A stretch of 26,291 bases of DNA, taken from positions 1-26,291 of IMG/VR virus record IMGVR_UViG_3300023196_003936, one strand, 5' to 3'. The stretch comes from a virus. The position numbers were made by a program, and so were the translations under genes. Below the pieces are notes generated by a model, which did no database searches, was not told the DNA's origin, and saw only the letters and a list, made by a program, of their open reading frames with translations. This document shows positions 1 through 7,747 of this stretch, one piece after another. Positions within the stretch are counted from its first letter, which is position 1; the number at the start of each line of letters is the position of its first letter.

Positions 1-16
1 AAAAATATTTTGCGAA

Positions 17-51
17 TAAAAAGGGTGAGGCATCTGTAAACCCATGCCTCC
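17..51 (-). terminator. Rho-independent terminator after the FKBP gene
   Basis: Read on the minus strand this is a 7-bp GC-containing stem (GAGGCAT pairing with ATGCCTC) with a 10-base loop, followed by CACCC and a run of five T. It starts 24 bases after the FKBP stop codon and should end that transcript. The hairpin lies inside a 34-bp sequence repeated exactly at 598-631. Confidence 0.85.
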
Positions 52-58
52 CTGCGGT
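25..58. repeat. 34-bp exact direct repeat, copy 1
   Basis: Bases 25-58 are identical to 598-631, and both flanking bases differ on each side, so the repeat is exactly 34 bp. Each copy contains a terminator hairpin. The two copies bracket the FKBP gene, which makes the gene look like a cassette that could be gained or lost by recombination between terminators. Confidence 0.9.
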
Positions 59-74
59 CACAACGCGCATGTTA

Positions 75-569
75 TTAGGTAGCGAGTTCCTCGTCGGTTG
101 AAGTGTCTGCTGTGACCCCTACAAGCTCAATCTCAAATTGAAGAGTTTCGCCAGCTAGGGGATGGTTTAAATCGATGGTCACCATGTCCTCGTGTTGCTC
201 TGTTAAACGTCCCACAACGGTTTGACCATTTGGGGTGCGTAGCGGGACTGGCATGCCGTCAACCAACTCTAAACCCTCTGGGAAGCCAGATTTCGGAAAC
301 GTGGTTTGTGCCTCTGGATTAATATTCCCATATGCCTGATCAGGAGAGAGGGTCACTGTTTTGGTTTCACCCACGTTCATCCCGGTAACAGCATCATTAA
401 ATCCGGGAATCATCTGCCCTGAGCCAATTGTGAAGGTAATTGGCTCTCCACGAGTGTTTGAATTATCGAATTCTGTTCCATCCTCCAAGGTTCCTCGATA
501 GTGGACGGTCGCATTGGCTCCATCGGCTGCGGTTGCTGTTGTTGCTGTATCTGCGTTGTTTGTTGTCAT
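75..569 (-). CDS. SlyD-like FKBP-type peptidyl-prolyl isomerase
   Basis: A 164-aa protein expected to speed cis-trans isomerisation of proline peptide bonds and to act as a folding chaperone in the cytoplasm. After a 20-residue Thr/Ala-rich N-terminus come the FKBP start (VHYRGTLEDGTEFDNS, about 22-37), the GQMIPGFNDAVTGMNVGE segment (51-68), an inserted insert-in-flap-like region (about 75-125) and the SlyD signature VTIDLNHPLAG near the C-terminus. The order FKBP half, flap insert, FKBP half is that of SlyD. The metal-binding His/Cys-rich tail of E. coli SlyD is missing; the C-terminus is short and acidic. The ATG has a GAGGAAA ribosome site. The gene sits 28 bases after the SSB terminator and has its own terminator, so it is probably expressed by read-through or from an unseen promoter. 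It could help fold virion proteins; that is inference. Confidence 0.9.
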   Translation of the reverse strand: MTTNNADTATTATAADGANATVHYRGTLEDGTEFDNSNTRGEPITFTIGSGQMIPGFNDAVTGMNVGETKTVTLSPDQAYGNINPEAQTTFPKSGFPEGLELVDGMPVPLRTPNGQTVVGRLTEQHEDMVTIDLNHPLAGETLQFEIELVGVTADTSTDEELAT

Positions 570-589
570 TGTTTCCTCTTTTGGGATTA

Positions 590-624
590 ATAAAAAAGTG
601 AGGCATCTGTAAACCCATGCCTCC
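590..624 (-). terminator. Rho-independent terminator after the SSB gene
   Basis: On the minus strand a GAGGCAT/ATGCCTC stem with a 10-base loop is followed by CAC and TTTTTTATT. It lies just after the stop of the gp32-like gene and just before the FKBP gene. It duplicates the terminator at 17-51. Confidence 0.85.
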
Positions 625-631
625 CTGCGGT
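598..631. repeat. 34-bp exact direct repeat, copy 2
   Basis: Second copy of the 25-58 sequence, 573 bp away and without mismatch. It contains the terminator of the SSB gene. Confidence 0.9.
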
Positions 632-644
632 TCGGAGGTTAAGG

Positions 645-1424
645 TTAGTTACCGTTCAGTTCGTTAAAAGCTGCCAAGACACTTGGAGTATCTTCGTCCG
701 TTACCAGCTCTTGCGGTCGCCCTGTGGTTTCTTCGTGCTTTCCTTCGAGGTGCCCCATATAGCTGTCTAGTGCAGCCTGTACCTCTTCGGCTTTCTTAAA
801 TTGAAATACCGCGTCGAATTTTGGAATATTTTCTAAAAGTCGATTACACTCGCTATCTCCCCCTGTCGCCTCATCACACAACGCACTATTTCGGCGACGG
901 GGTGTTAGTGTCGTTTTTGGAAACGACGCTCCCGGTGGCTTGCCGTAAGTGAGGTTTAAATCAGTACCGTCCTCAATAGAGGTAATATCACCATATTCTG
1001 GATTTAAAACGAGGTTTAAGAGCGAAGTGTAGGCTTCCTTACCATAGCCCCAAATTCGAATGCCAGACTCCTCTTCTCCGCGAACTAGGACGGGTGAGAA
1101 AAAACGTTGACGTGGTGACAAATCTTTTGCCATCGTCATTGTGTCTTGGTCTTGGGTGTCGTTAAATTCTTTCCAAAGTTGGTCTTTGAAATTACAGATT
1201 GGGCAATCATCTCCATGGTTCTTTTTGGGGCAAAGCAAACCGCCCTTCTGATCTGGTCCTAAGTTATAGTGGAACCAGTAATCCTTGAACGGGTCGCCAT
1301 CTTGCGTTGCGACAATTCGAATTGTTTGTGTTCCGTCTTTTGGTCGCCAGAATGACCCTCCTGCCTTACCGTTACCTTTTACTGAATCGAGGCGTGCTCG
1401 AATTTTTGCGATGTCTAATCCCAT
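645..1424 (-). CDS. gp32-like single-stranded DNA-binding protein
   Basis: A 259-aa protein resembling T4 gp32, which coats ssDNA during replication, recombination and repair. The N-terminus (MGLDIAKIRARLDSVKG) suits the cooperativity region. An OB-fold region follows (RIVATQDGDPFKDYWFHYNL, about 36-55) with a zinc-binding set C65, H70, C74, C77 (written as C-x4-H-x3-C-x2-C). T4 gp32 also uses one His and three Cys. The C-terminus is acidic (about residues 230-259), as needed in gp32 for contacts with other replication proteins. The ATG has an AGGAG ribosome site. The gene lies downstream of the polymerase and tubulin-like genes after a 77-base gap and ends at the terminator at 590-624. Recognition is from motif order and length (T4 gp32 has 301 residues). 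Confidence 0.85.
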   Translation of the reverse strand: MGLDIAKIRARLDSVKGNGKAGGSFWRPKDGTQTIRIVATQDGDPFKDYWFHYNLGPDQKGGLLCPKKNHGDDCPICNFKDQLWKEFNDTQDQDTMTMAKDLSPRQRFFSPVLVRGEEESGIRIWGYGKEAYTSLLNLVLNPEYGDITSIEDGTDLNLTYGKPPGASFPKTTLTPRRRNSALCDEATGGDSECNRLLENIPKFDAVFQFKKAEEVQAALDSYMGHLEGKHEETTGRPQELVTDEDTPSVLAAFNELNGN

Positions 1425-1501
1425 CTTATACTCCTACTGTTGGTTTTGCCTTTGTTGGCTATAGTCAAGGCGACAAATATCTCGCCCTGCTGGTTTTAAA
1501 A

Positions 1502-2329
1502 TTATTTTTGAATGTGTGGGGTTCTTGAAATAATATATCCAATGTCATATTCATATTCCGTTGGATAAATTGCGTATGTTATGTTTACATTTGGCTCCTT
1601 TTTTGAATCAATTTGGTTTTTTACTTTCTTCATAAAATCCTTGTCAGTTTTTAGTTTTTCCTCACTCACTCCATAAATATAACATTTATTTCGAGGGTTG
1701 TCAAGGGAAAAAAACATTTTTTCTTCATTTTTTTTAGTGTCGAAGAGACCGACAGTGAATATCCGATGTGTTTCTTTTGCTTTCGGGATTATTCCCGATA
1801 CTGCCTTGTTGTTTTGAAAGTAATTCAACATGTGGATGGTCGGAACTATTACTTCATTTAACTTATCGTGATATCCAATAACTGGTGCGCCGCCGATTAC
1901 CTTTTCTACTTCTGGATTGGAGATAATCGCCATATTGTTGAACACTCCAGACCTTGTATATTCTTGCATTACATTATAAACCAATTTATCAATCATTAAA
2001 GATTGTTCATCTAATATGGAAGTGTCCGGCTTTATATATAAAATTGAAATTTTCCTGTTCTTAATTGCTTCTAATATTTTTAATGAGCCGCAAGATGCTT
2101 TGCTTCCGCCGCCGATTATAAAGGTGGATTCCCCCTTCATACCTTTGAAAAAGGTTTTTATTTTAGGATATGTGTAAGACTCATACTCCTCTGCTGTCTC
2201 AAGTATAGGTATATTATAGCACCCTTTTCCCTCTATGTCAACATTTATTTTAAATATTTTATATTGCGGATATTGTGCAAACGAATCTGCAATATTACAA
2301 CCTGCTGTACCTAAACCTACGATGTTCAA
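1502..2329 (-). CDS. Divergent tubulin/FtsZ-like GTPase-fold protein
   Basis: A 275-aa protein with FtsZ/tubulin landmarks in the right order. It opens with the nucleotide-binding loop GLGTAGCNI (5-13), then a strand ending in FKINVD (26-31) where FtsZ has a VNTD-type segment. A glycine loop GGGSKASCGS (73-82) is followed by a helix, where FtsZ has GGGTGTG. Then come SILYIKPD (95-102), NNMAIISNPE (131-140) and a long helix around HDKLNEVIVPTIHMLNYF (154-171) that would be the central H7 helix. The FtsZ catalytic NxDxxD loop is not visible after that helix, so GTP hydrolysis may be lost or altered. The length is below that of FtsZ or the phage tubulin PhuZ (about 315). The start is TTG with an AGAGG site, 1 base after the polymerase stop. 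A Rossmann-type nucleotide-binding protein is the alternative. Confidence 0.68.
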   Translation of the reverse strand: MNIVGLGTAGCNIADSFAQYPQYKIFKINVDIEGKGCYNIPILETAEEYESYTYPKIKTFFKGMKGESTFIIGGGSKASCGSLKILEAIKNRKISILYIKPDTSILDEQSLMIDKLVYNVMQEYTRSGVFNNMAIISNPEVEKVIGGAPVIGYHDKLNEVIVPTIHMLNYFQNNKAVSGIIPKAKETHRIFTVGLFDTKKNEEKMFFSLDNPRNKCYIYGVSEEKLKTDKDFMKKVKNQIDSKKEPNVNITYAIYPTEYEYDIGYIISRTPHIQK

Positions 2330-2330
2330 T

Positions 2331-3515
2331 TTAAACCTCTAACTTCTTAAGATTTCCAAAATCTTTTCCAACACTAACATTGACTTTAAATTTCCCAAGC
2401 TCGGTGTCAGAGAATATTCTCAGCAATTCTGGGAGTTTTTCTTTATCTTCGACCGATAGGTCAATAATAATAGAATCATGGATCGGGAAAGCAACATATG
2501 ATTTCATTCCTTTTAAATAATTAGATACCTTAATCATTTGTCTCAAAACATTTTCAGCGCATGTTGATTGAATAATGTAGTTTAACGCTGTTCTTTCCTC
2601 GGACGGAATCACCTTGTTCCAAAAGGTTGTCACTCGGCCCTGTGTGAAGTATTTTTGTACCACCGATTCTCTGCCATAGGCATGCTCGCAAAGAGGATCA
2701 TAACTTTCTGGATTATATAACCAAGCAAAGATCTTCTTCTTGGCTTGATCTCTGGTTAGTTGTCCATTAAAGATATTTTCTATATTCCACTCGTGGATGT
2801 CTCCTTCCGGCTGCGTTCTTCCCTGTAAAGACAATAAGGTTCTTAATTCTGCTGCGTTAAAGTCAAGCTCGACGAAATAATCATTCTTTGGCTTTAGGAT
2901 TGATCTAAATTCCTTGTCTAGCGTCAGAATAGGAAAGCTATTTTTAATTGTTGTCAATCGACCGGTCTTTGTTCCCCACACGTTAAACTTGCAATATGGA
3001 TCAATCTTTTTTAAAGTTTGGGAAAATTTTCTGTGTTTTGTTCGATATAAAGATAATTCCCTCTTATCGATATTAAGTCTTGTGTGTTTGATTTCATCGA
3101 CAGCCTTTATTAAATCAAGGGTGTATCCATAGTTACTTGGCTTCTTATAATTTTCGAATACATGCTGGCAAATCATATCTTTCGTATAACACCACTCTAA
3201 AAGAAACGCTTTTGGAACTAAATCGTAAAAACAGTTCTCATTTAGCGATATTTGCGATGTAATAAAAGATTTGATGTAAGCCTTAAATCTTTTTTCTACG
3301 TCCTCTAAGCGCGGCTTTAGAGCCTCTGGGCACACTTCTTTGAGTGCCTTCCCTCCACAGTATATTTTAGCGTACTGAATATCTCTACTTTCTAAGAAAG
3401 ATGAGTAGGACCACGTTTCTGAAATGCCTACAGGGACCGGCTCATTAAAAAGAAGTGTGCCGTCTTGATATATGCCAACACATTCTTTTTTATCGTCTAG
3501 GGTCTGAAATAACAA
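2331..3515 (-). CDS. Compact family A DNA polymerase without a 3'-5' exonuclease domain
   Basis: A 394-aa protein with the complete set of family A polymerase motifs. TGRLTT (184-189) precedes motif A at 214-225 (FVELDFNAAELR, catalytic D218). Motif B follows the R-x3-K-x3-F-x3-Y spacing (R255, K259, F263, Y267). Motif C is IHDS at 345-348, with catalytic D347. The usual HDE is HDS here, so the conserved Glu is replaced by Ser. F263 corresponds to the Taq F667/T7 Y526 position. The first ~150 residues are too short for an exonuclease domain and show none of its acidic motifs. The start is TTG, 5 bases after a GAGG site that overlaps the previous stop. It lies directly after a baseplate-region gene and 1 base before the tubulin-like gene. 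It may be the replicative or an auxiliary polymerase; another polymerase outside the window cannot be excluded. Confidence 0.85.
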   Translation of the reverse strand: MLFQTLDDKKECVGIYQDGTLLFNEPVPVGISETWSYSSFLESRDIQYAKIYCGGKALKEVCPEALKPRLEDVEKRFKAYIKSFITSQISLNENCFYDLVPKAFLLEWCYTKDMICQHVFENYKKPSNYGYTLDLIKAVDEIKHTRLNIDKRELSLYRTKHRKFSQTLKKIDPYCKFNVWGTKTGRLTTIKNSFPILTLDKEFRSILKPKNDYFVELDFNAAELRTLLSLQGRTQPEGDIHEWNIENIFNGQLTRDQAKKKIFAWLYNPESYDPLCEHAYGRESVVQKYFTQGRVTTFWNKVIPSEERTALNYIIQSTCAENVLRQMIKVSNYLKGMKSYVAFPIHDSIIIDLSVEDKEKLPELLRIFSDTELGKFKVNVSVGKDFGNLKKLEV

Positions 3516-3522
3516 ATGAGCC

Positions 3523-4770
3523 TCAATAGATACTTTCGATCTTCTTCTTAATTAATAATTTAACATGTTGGTTGAATTTGTCAAGTAAAAAGTCCTTATT
3601 TGTTGAAAGTTTTTTTCTAATCAGCGTATATGTCGTCGATCCCTCAAAGTAGTATGGCAAATTAAATTTAGACTCTAAATATTCTAAGGAAGGCTTAGGG
3701 TCAAGATCTGTTGCATTGAAAATTATTTTTTCCAATTCATTTTTTGAATATATAAAATTATTTTCTTTGTTTTTGACATGAATATACTTTTTCAATAAGT
3801 ATGTAGAAATAAATATTTCGTTTTGGATCTCATCAAGGGTGTGCTTCTTTCGGCTGTATGTGCAGATGCCCTCTTTACGAACTGGGCGTTTTTCGACAAA
3901 AGTATTATATCCAGTCAGCATTGTTGCTGTGAGATATTCTATATCAGAATATATAAGTTTGATGAATCTAGACGATAAATATACATCCGCTAGGGAAGCA
4001 CCTTCAAGGGAATATAACAATTCTTTTTTATTTACTGGAGAAGATAGATCAAAGTTAAGTCTCCATGGTATGTTCTTGTCAATGAGGAAGCCAAAATTTG
4101 TGGCCGCTTCTCGATAAAATTCGAAGTTTAGCGAATCTATAAAAAGCTGCTTGTGTTCGTTGTTTGAAGGATCGAGATCTGCAATCTCAACAGACATCCC
4201 AGAAGATAATGCTGATACCCTATTGGACAAGTAAAATGCAGTTCTTGTTATATATTCTATATCGCCGTTTTCTAATATGTGCAGAAACAATTTTTCGAAA
4301 TAAGATTTGACATCCAAAATTTCATCCTCTTTCTGGTTTCTTATTAGAGAACTGTTGAAGTCAGAGATAATTTGGGTAACATACAAATTATAATCTATAT
4401 CAGCATCTCGGAATGCATTAAAAACTTTAATATTTTTTAAATAAGAGTCTTCAGCTAAAGCGTCAACTCTAGATCTTTGCAAAAAGAGACTTTGCATCTT
4501 TTTGAACGCGGATGCAACCTCTGGCAATAAATAATGGCTTTCTTCCCCCGGAAGTATTACCAGGGAGGACTTAGATACACGTATTGGGTGAAAGCCGCGA
4601 TCTACCTTGCCATATAAAAGATTTTCAAAAGACCAATAGTCTTTCACACCGGGAACAACTGGGAAAAGACTTACAAAGTCTTCTGGCAGATTAAAAATAG
4701 CCTCATATAATATTCTATCTAGAAATAGCTTTTTTAGGTTTGTTGTGTTGTTGGCTGTAAAATTTGCCAT
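3523..4770 (-). CDS. Unknown 415-aa protein at the end of the tail gene block
   Basis: I do not recognise this family. The protein looks mostly alpha-helical and soluble, with no signal peptide, membrane segment or clear catalytic motif. A conserved-looking stretch is GFHPIRVSKSSLVILPGEE (about 79-97), and the C-terminus is basic (KLLIKKKIESIY). It follows the hub-like gene by 16 bases and precedes the polymerase gene by 7 bases, so it is co-transcribed with both. The position suggests a virion or baseplate component, but a replication-related role is equally open. The start is ATG; an AAGGA site lies rather far upstream (about 13 bases). Confidence 0.8.
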   Translation of the reverse strand: MANFTANNTTNLKKLFLDRILYEAIFNLPEDFVSLFPVVPGVKDYWSFENLLYGKVDRGFHPIRVSKSSLVILPGEESHYLLPEVASAFKKMQSLFLQRSRVDALAEDSYLKNIKVFNAFRDADIDYNLYVTQIISDFNSSLIRNQKEDEILDVKSYFEKLFLHILENGDIEYITRTAFYLSNRVSALSSGMSVEIADLDPSNNEHKQLFIDSLNFEFYREAATNFGFLIDKNIPWRLNFDLSSPVNKKELLYSLEGASLADVYLSSRFIKLIYSDIEYLTATMLTGYNTFVEKRPVRKEGICTYSRKKHTLDEIQNEIFISTYLLKKYIHVKNKENNFIYSKNELEKIIFNATDLDPKPSLEYLESKFNLPYYFEGSTTYTLIRKKLSTNKDFLLDKFNQHVKLLIKKKIESIY

Positions 4771-4786
4771 GACTGCTTGTTTTCCT

Positions 4787-7393
4787 TTATTTATTCTTTT
4801 TTGGTTTAAATCCGGATGCTACGAAATCTGCTTCAAGTTGGGTAGAAAAGACCCCATCTGATATCTGACTTCTAACCTTTCTTATTTGATGGTAACCACC
4901 GAGCCCCATTATTGCGTATGCACTACCCTCGTTCCACGGACGACCTTTACCACCGAGTGAGTGGGCCGGATTAATATAAATTAATCGCCCGGGATAAAAA
5001 AGAGTATTACCAAACATATCTATGTCAACAGAAAATTGATTTGCTAAAAGAGCATAAGGGTTCTGTGTTTCGAAGATTCTCTGTTCTTTAAGATTTTCAA
5101 TGTCGGTCTTCTTAAAAGAAGCACTTTTGACAACAGAGTCTTTTGATCCAAAAACGAAATGATATACGCCCCTCTCATTTAAATCTTCTTTTTTTGACTT
5201 CATATAGTCCTTTGGGTATTTTAAAAAATATTCTGATCCGTCTTTTGGGACAGCATAGATGGTTAGATAACTATAGTTCGTGCCCGGCGTGAAAGCGGTC
5301 CTTATGGGTCCGACTGACTCCTTCAGCCCTGTTATACTGTTCTTAGAATCAATAAAGGTGGTTTGGTATACAGACTTGGACGGCTTATAATTTTCAGTAA
5401 ATTTTTCTATTTTGTTTTCTATCAACTTAGCCATCAATTCTTTTATAAATTCACCAATACTTATTGTGAGTCTTCGCTTGGCAATCACCTCTTCATAAAA
5501 AAAGTTAGATAGTAACCTGACATCTACAGGAATATCTGCAATATTTACTTCTCCGGAGGCGAATCCCGTGTTCGTTGTCAACAGCCTGATGCTATTGCTG
5601 ATATTTGGATCCTTACCCAGTGCGGTAAGCTTGGCTGCGTCTGTGGCATTATCCGCTATAAGATTGAGCAAATCTCCCAAGTAAATAAAATAAATATCTT
5701 CACTTTGATCGTTTTCCTCCGCAGCTGCGTTTTGCCATGTATCTATGTCTTTCTGAATATTTATTTTTTGTTCGCCCGATAAAGAATTAGATTGCGATAT
5801 TGCAGCAACTGCCTTGGTGTCCATACCTTGGAAATTTAAAATCTGAGATAGTGAAGCCTTTAAGTAATGTACTCTATCCGTTTCTAGCAGTTTTGAAAAA
5901 ATAAATTTATATGATTCTTTGATAGCCTCTTCTTTGATCTTATCAAATTCATCATTTAATTTCTTAAGTTGTTCGGATGATTTATCACTGTCTCCCGACT
6001 TGGAGCGTTCTCTCACATCTTCTATCTCATCTTTCTTTTGTTTTATTTGTTTGCAAATTTCTACGCTGGGTAGAATTGTATTTAAAGAAGAATTTTTTGC
6101 CATTGTTTCGTAAGCAGAGTGATATTCTATATTTAAAGTAAAAGCTGCTGTGGTGGCACTATCAAAATCCAGTTCATAGTTTATCTGCTGTAGAAACATA
6201 GATAGTCTATTCTCTTGTATCGCTTTTATTTCTTCGCTCTTAAACAAGCTACTTCCTGTGGGAACGGCCCAGCCAACTTCTGCCAATATAAAAGCATTTG
6301 TATCTTTCCCCACCTTGGCATCATCTATGCTCACTGCCTCTCTTGGTAGAATTAAATCTAAATATGTGAAAGTGGATCCGTCTGCGGCTTGTCTTTCGGC
6401 AGTGAGTTGCCCAAAGTCTTGAAAATACAAACTTAAATTCGCAGCTAAGTCTGTAAACTTAGTTGCCTCATTTTGACCATTATACTGCCACTCGAAAGAT
6501 CTTATACCAAAGCCATCTCTGTTTTTAAAATATTGCCCTTTGTCGTTGGGAGACTGTCTAAATATTTTTCCCGTCTTAGAGTATCCCAAACTAATAGTGG
6601 GAAACGGAATTTCTATTTTTCTCCTCTTGGATCCTTCTATAATAATTTTAAAAAGCTTTATTTGCGGAACAAGAGAGGATAACTGTGCAGTAGTAAATGT
6701 TAATAATCTTGCGCCCTCTTTCTTTCCGACATAGGGTCCGAGAGGGTTAGAAGAGCTGTCTTCTATTCTAGAAACTAAGATCTTATTATAGGTTGGATAA
6801 TTTGCGGTACTTCTTAATACTTTATTTATCTCGCTGCTGTTAACTAACAAATAATTCTGATGTATGAAGGATGCAAACTTTGCATATTCTTGAGCAATAT
6901 ATTTTTCTATGTCTTTAATAGCTTCTTCGGGAGTTTTTTCTCCTGCTTCCACAGCCTTTTCAGCTTCGTGAATGAGGGTGCCATCTTTTTTTAACTCTTC
7001 TTTGACTTCCTCGCTTAAAGAGTCGTTTTCGTCGATATTTGCATCGCGAGCAGCTTTAATTTTATTTCTATTATCACTTCTTTTGATCAAATCAAATTTA
7101 GTCAAAAGAAGCGCAAACTTATCTCTCGTTTCGTCATCCGGTCCAAATAATTGACCTGCGTTGGCTATTTTGCCAACAGCATCTATATCTTCTGGTGTCA
7201 GGTATGGATATTCTTGTTTGTATAGATCGTGTCTCTGTTCTCTGGTTATATCAGCACCCAACACTTCGGAGACTCTTGTCGCCTTTCCCGATGCGGCTGT
7301 TGATGTGCCCTGATTAGAGTTTTTGAACGATTCTTCAAATCCATCAATGGTATTTAGTGATTTAAAATCTTCATTAGTTTCCAGTATACTCAC
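4787..7393 (-). CDS. Large baseplate/tail hub-like structural protein
   Basis: An 868-aa protein probably forming part of the baseplate. The last ~90 residues carry the pattern FSVDIDMFGNTLFYPGRLIY followed by GYHQIRKVRSQISDGVFSTQLE. That combination (a localisation or length-setting strand, then 'YHQIxKVxSxxxxGxFxTxLE') is typical of the C-terminal part of phage tail hub and late-control-D-like proteins. The first ~190 residues are charged and helical, and a likely coiled coil lies at about 440-490, rich in Lys/Glu/Asp. The start is GTG with a GGGGAG site 7 bases upstream. It is preceded by the LysM protein, the usual neighbour of a hub gene in myophages. The unusual length suggests extra domains; the exact T4 counterpart (gp27-like or other) cannot be fixed from motifs. 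Confidence 0.65.
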   Translation of the reverse strand: MSILETNEDFKSLNTIDGFEESFKNSNQGTSTAASGKATRVSEVLGADITREQRHDLYKQEYPYLTPEDIDAVGKIANAGQLFGPDDETRDKFALLLTKFDLIKRSDNRNKIKAARDANIDENDSLSEEVKEELKKDGTLIHEAEKAVEAGEKTPEEAIKDIEKYIAQEYAKFASFIHQNYLLVNSSEINKVLRSTANYPTYNKILVSRIEDSSSNPLGPYVGKKEGARLLTFTTAQLSSLVPQIKLFKIIIEGSKRRKIEIPFPTISLGYSKTGKIFRQSPNDKGQYFKNRDGFGIRSFEWQYNGQNEATKFTDLAANLSLYFQDFGQLTAERQAADGSTFTYLDLILPREAVSIDDAKVGKDTNAFILAEVGWAVPTGSSLFKSEEIKAIQENRLSMFLQQINYELDFDSATTAAFTLNIEYHSAYETMAKNSSLNTILPSVEICKQIKQKKDEIEDVRERSKSGDSDKSSEQLKKLNDEFDKIKEEAIKESYKFIFSKLLETDRVHYLKASLSQILNFQGMDTKAVAAISQSNSLSGEQKINIQKDIDTWQNAAAEENDQSEDIYFIYLGDLLNLIADNATDAAKLTALGKDPNISNSIRLLTTNTGFASGEVNIADIPVDVRLLSNFFYEEVIAKRRLTISIGEFIKELMAKLIENKIEKFTENYKPSKSVYQTTFIDSKNSITGLKESVGPIRTAFTPGTNYSYLTIYAVPKDGSEYFLKYPKDYMKSKKEDLNERGVYHFVFGSKDSVVKSASFKKTDIENLKEQRIFETQNPYALLANQFSVDIDMFGNTLFYPGRLIYINPAHSLGGKGRPWNEGSAYAIMGLGGYHQIRKVRSQISDGVFSTQLEADFVASGFKPKKNK

Positions 7394-7405
7394 TTTGGTA
7401 CTCCC

Positions 7406-7747
7406 CTAAACTCTATAAAATTCTAATATTTGTTCAATCGAGATTGGCACATAATAAATATCGCCTACTTGAAAATGTGACTCGGTTGGTTTTTGATTAA
7501 ATTGTGCGATAATCCACCAGTATCTAGGATCTCCATAATAATCCGATGCTATCTTATATAACCTATCACCGACTTGCCATCTTTTAGTTTCAAACTTTAT
7601 GGATGACATCTCTTCAGAGTTTGGATAATAAAGAGATTTTGAGTCATACTGACTAATCTGTTTAACACCTCTGTCTCTGAATAATTCGTCGTATGATTCT
7701 TCTTTGTTAACGATGATCTTGTTTGTTGAATATCTTGATACTGGCAT
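7406..7747 (-). CDS. LysM/gp53-like baseplate protein
   Basis: A 113-aa protein with one LysM-like domain at about 55-102. It runs from WQVGDRLYKIASDYYGDPRYW, shortened here to its core GDRLYKIASDYYGDPRYW, to FQVGDIYYVP. The form 'YGDPRYWWIIAQFN' is that seen in T4 gp53-type baseplate wedge proteins and in phage LysM tail proteins that join hub and tape measure. The domain may bind peptidoglycan or serve only as an assembly fold. The ATG overlaps the upstream stop as TAATG, so translation is coupled to the 207-aa gene. It lies between tape measure/tube-cap and hub genes, the standard place for such a protein. Confidence 0.82.
   Translation of the reverse strand: MPVSRYSTNKIIVNKEESYDELFRDRGVKQISQYDSKSLYYPNSEEMSSIKFETKRWQVGDRLYKIASDYYGDPRYWWIIAQFNQKPTESHFQVGDIYYVPISIEQILEFYRV

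Noticed and set aside
1425-1501. Promoter with TTGACT and a GGCGA/TCGCC hairpin before the SSB gene
   Set aside because: The TTGACT-like box has no acceptable -10 at the right distance, and the 5-bp hairpin has no T run, so neither a promoter nor a terminator can be supported.
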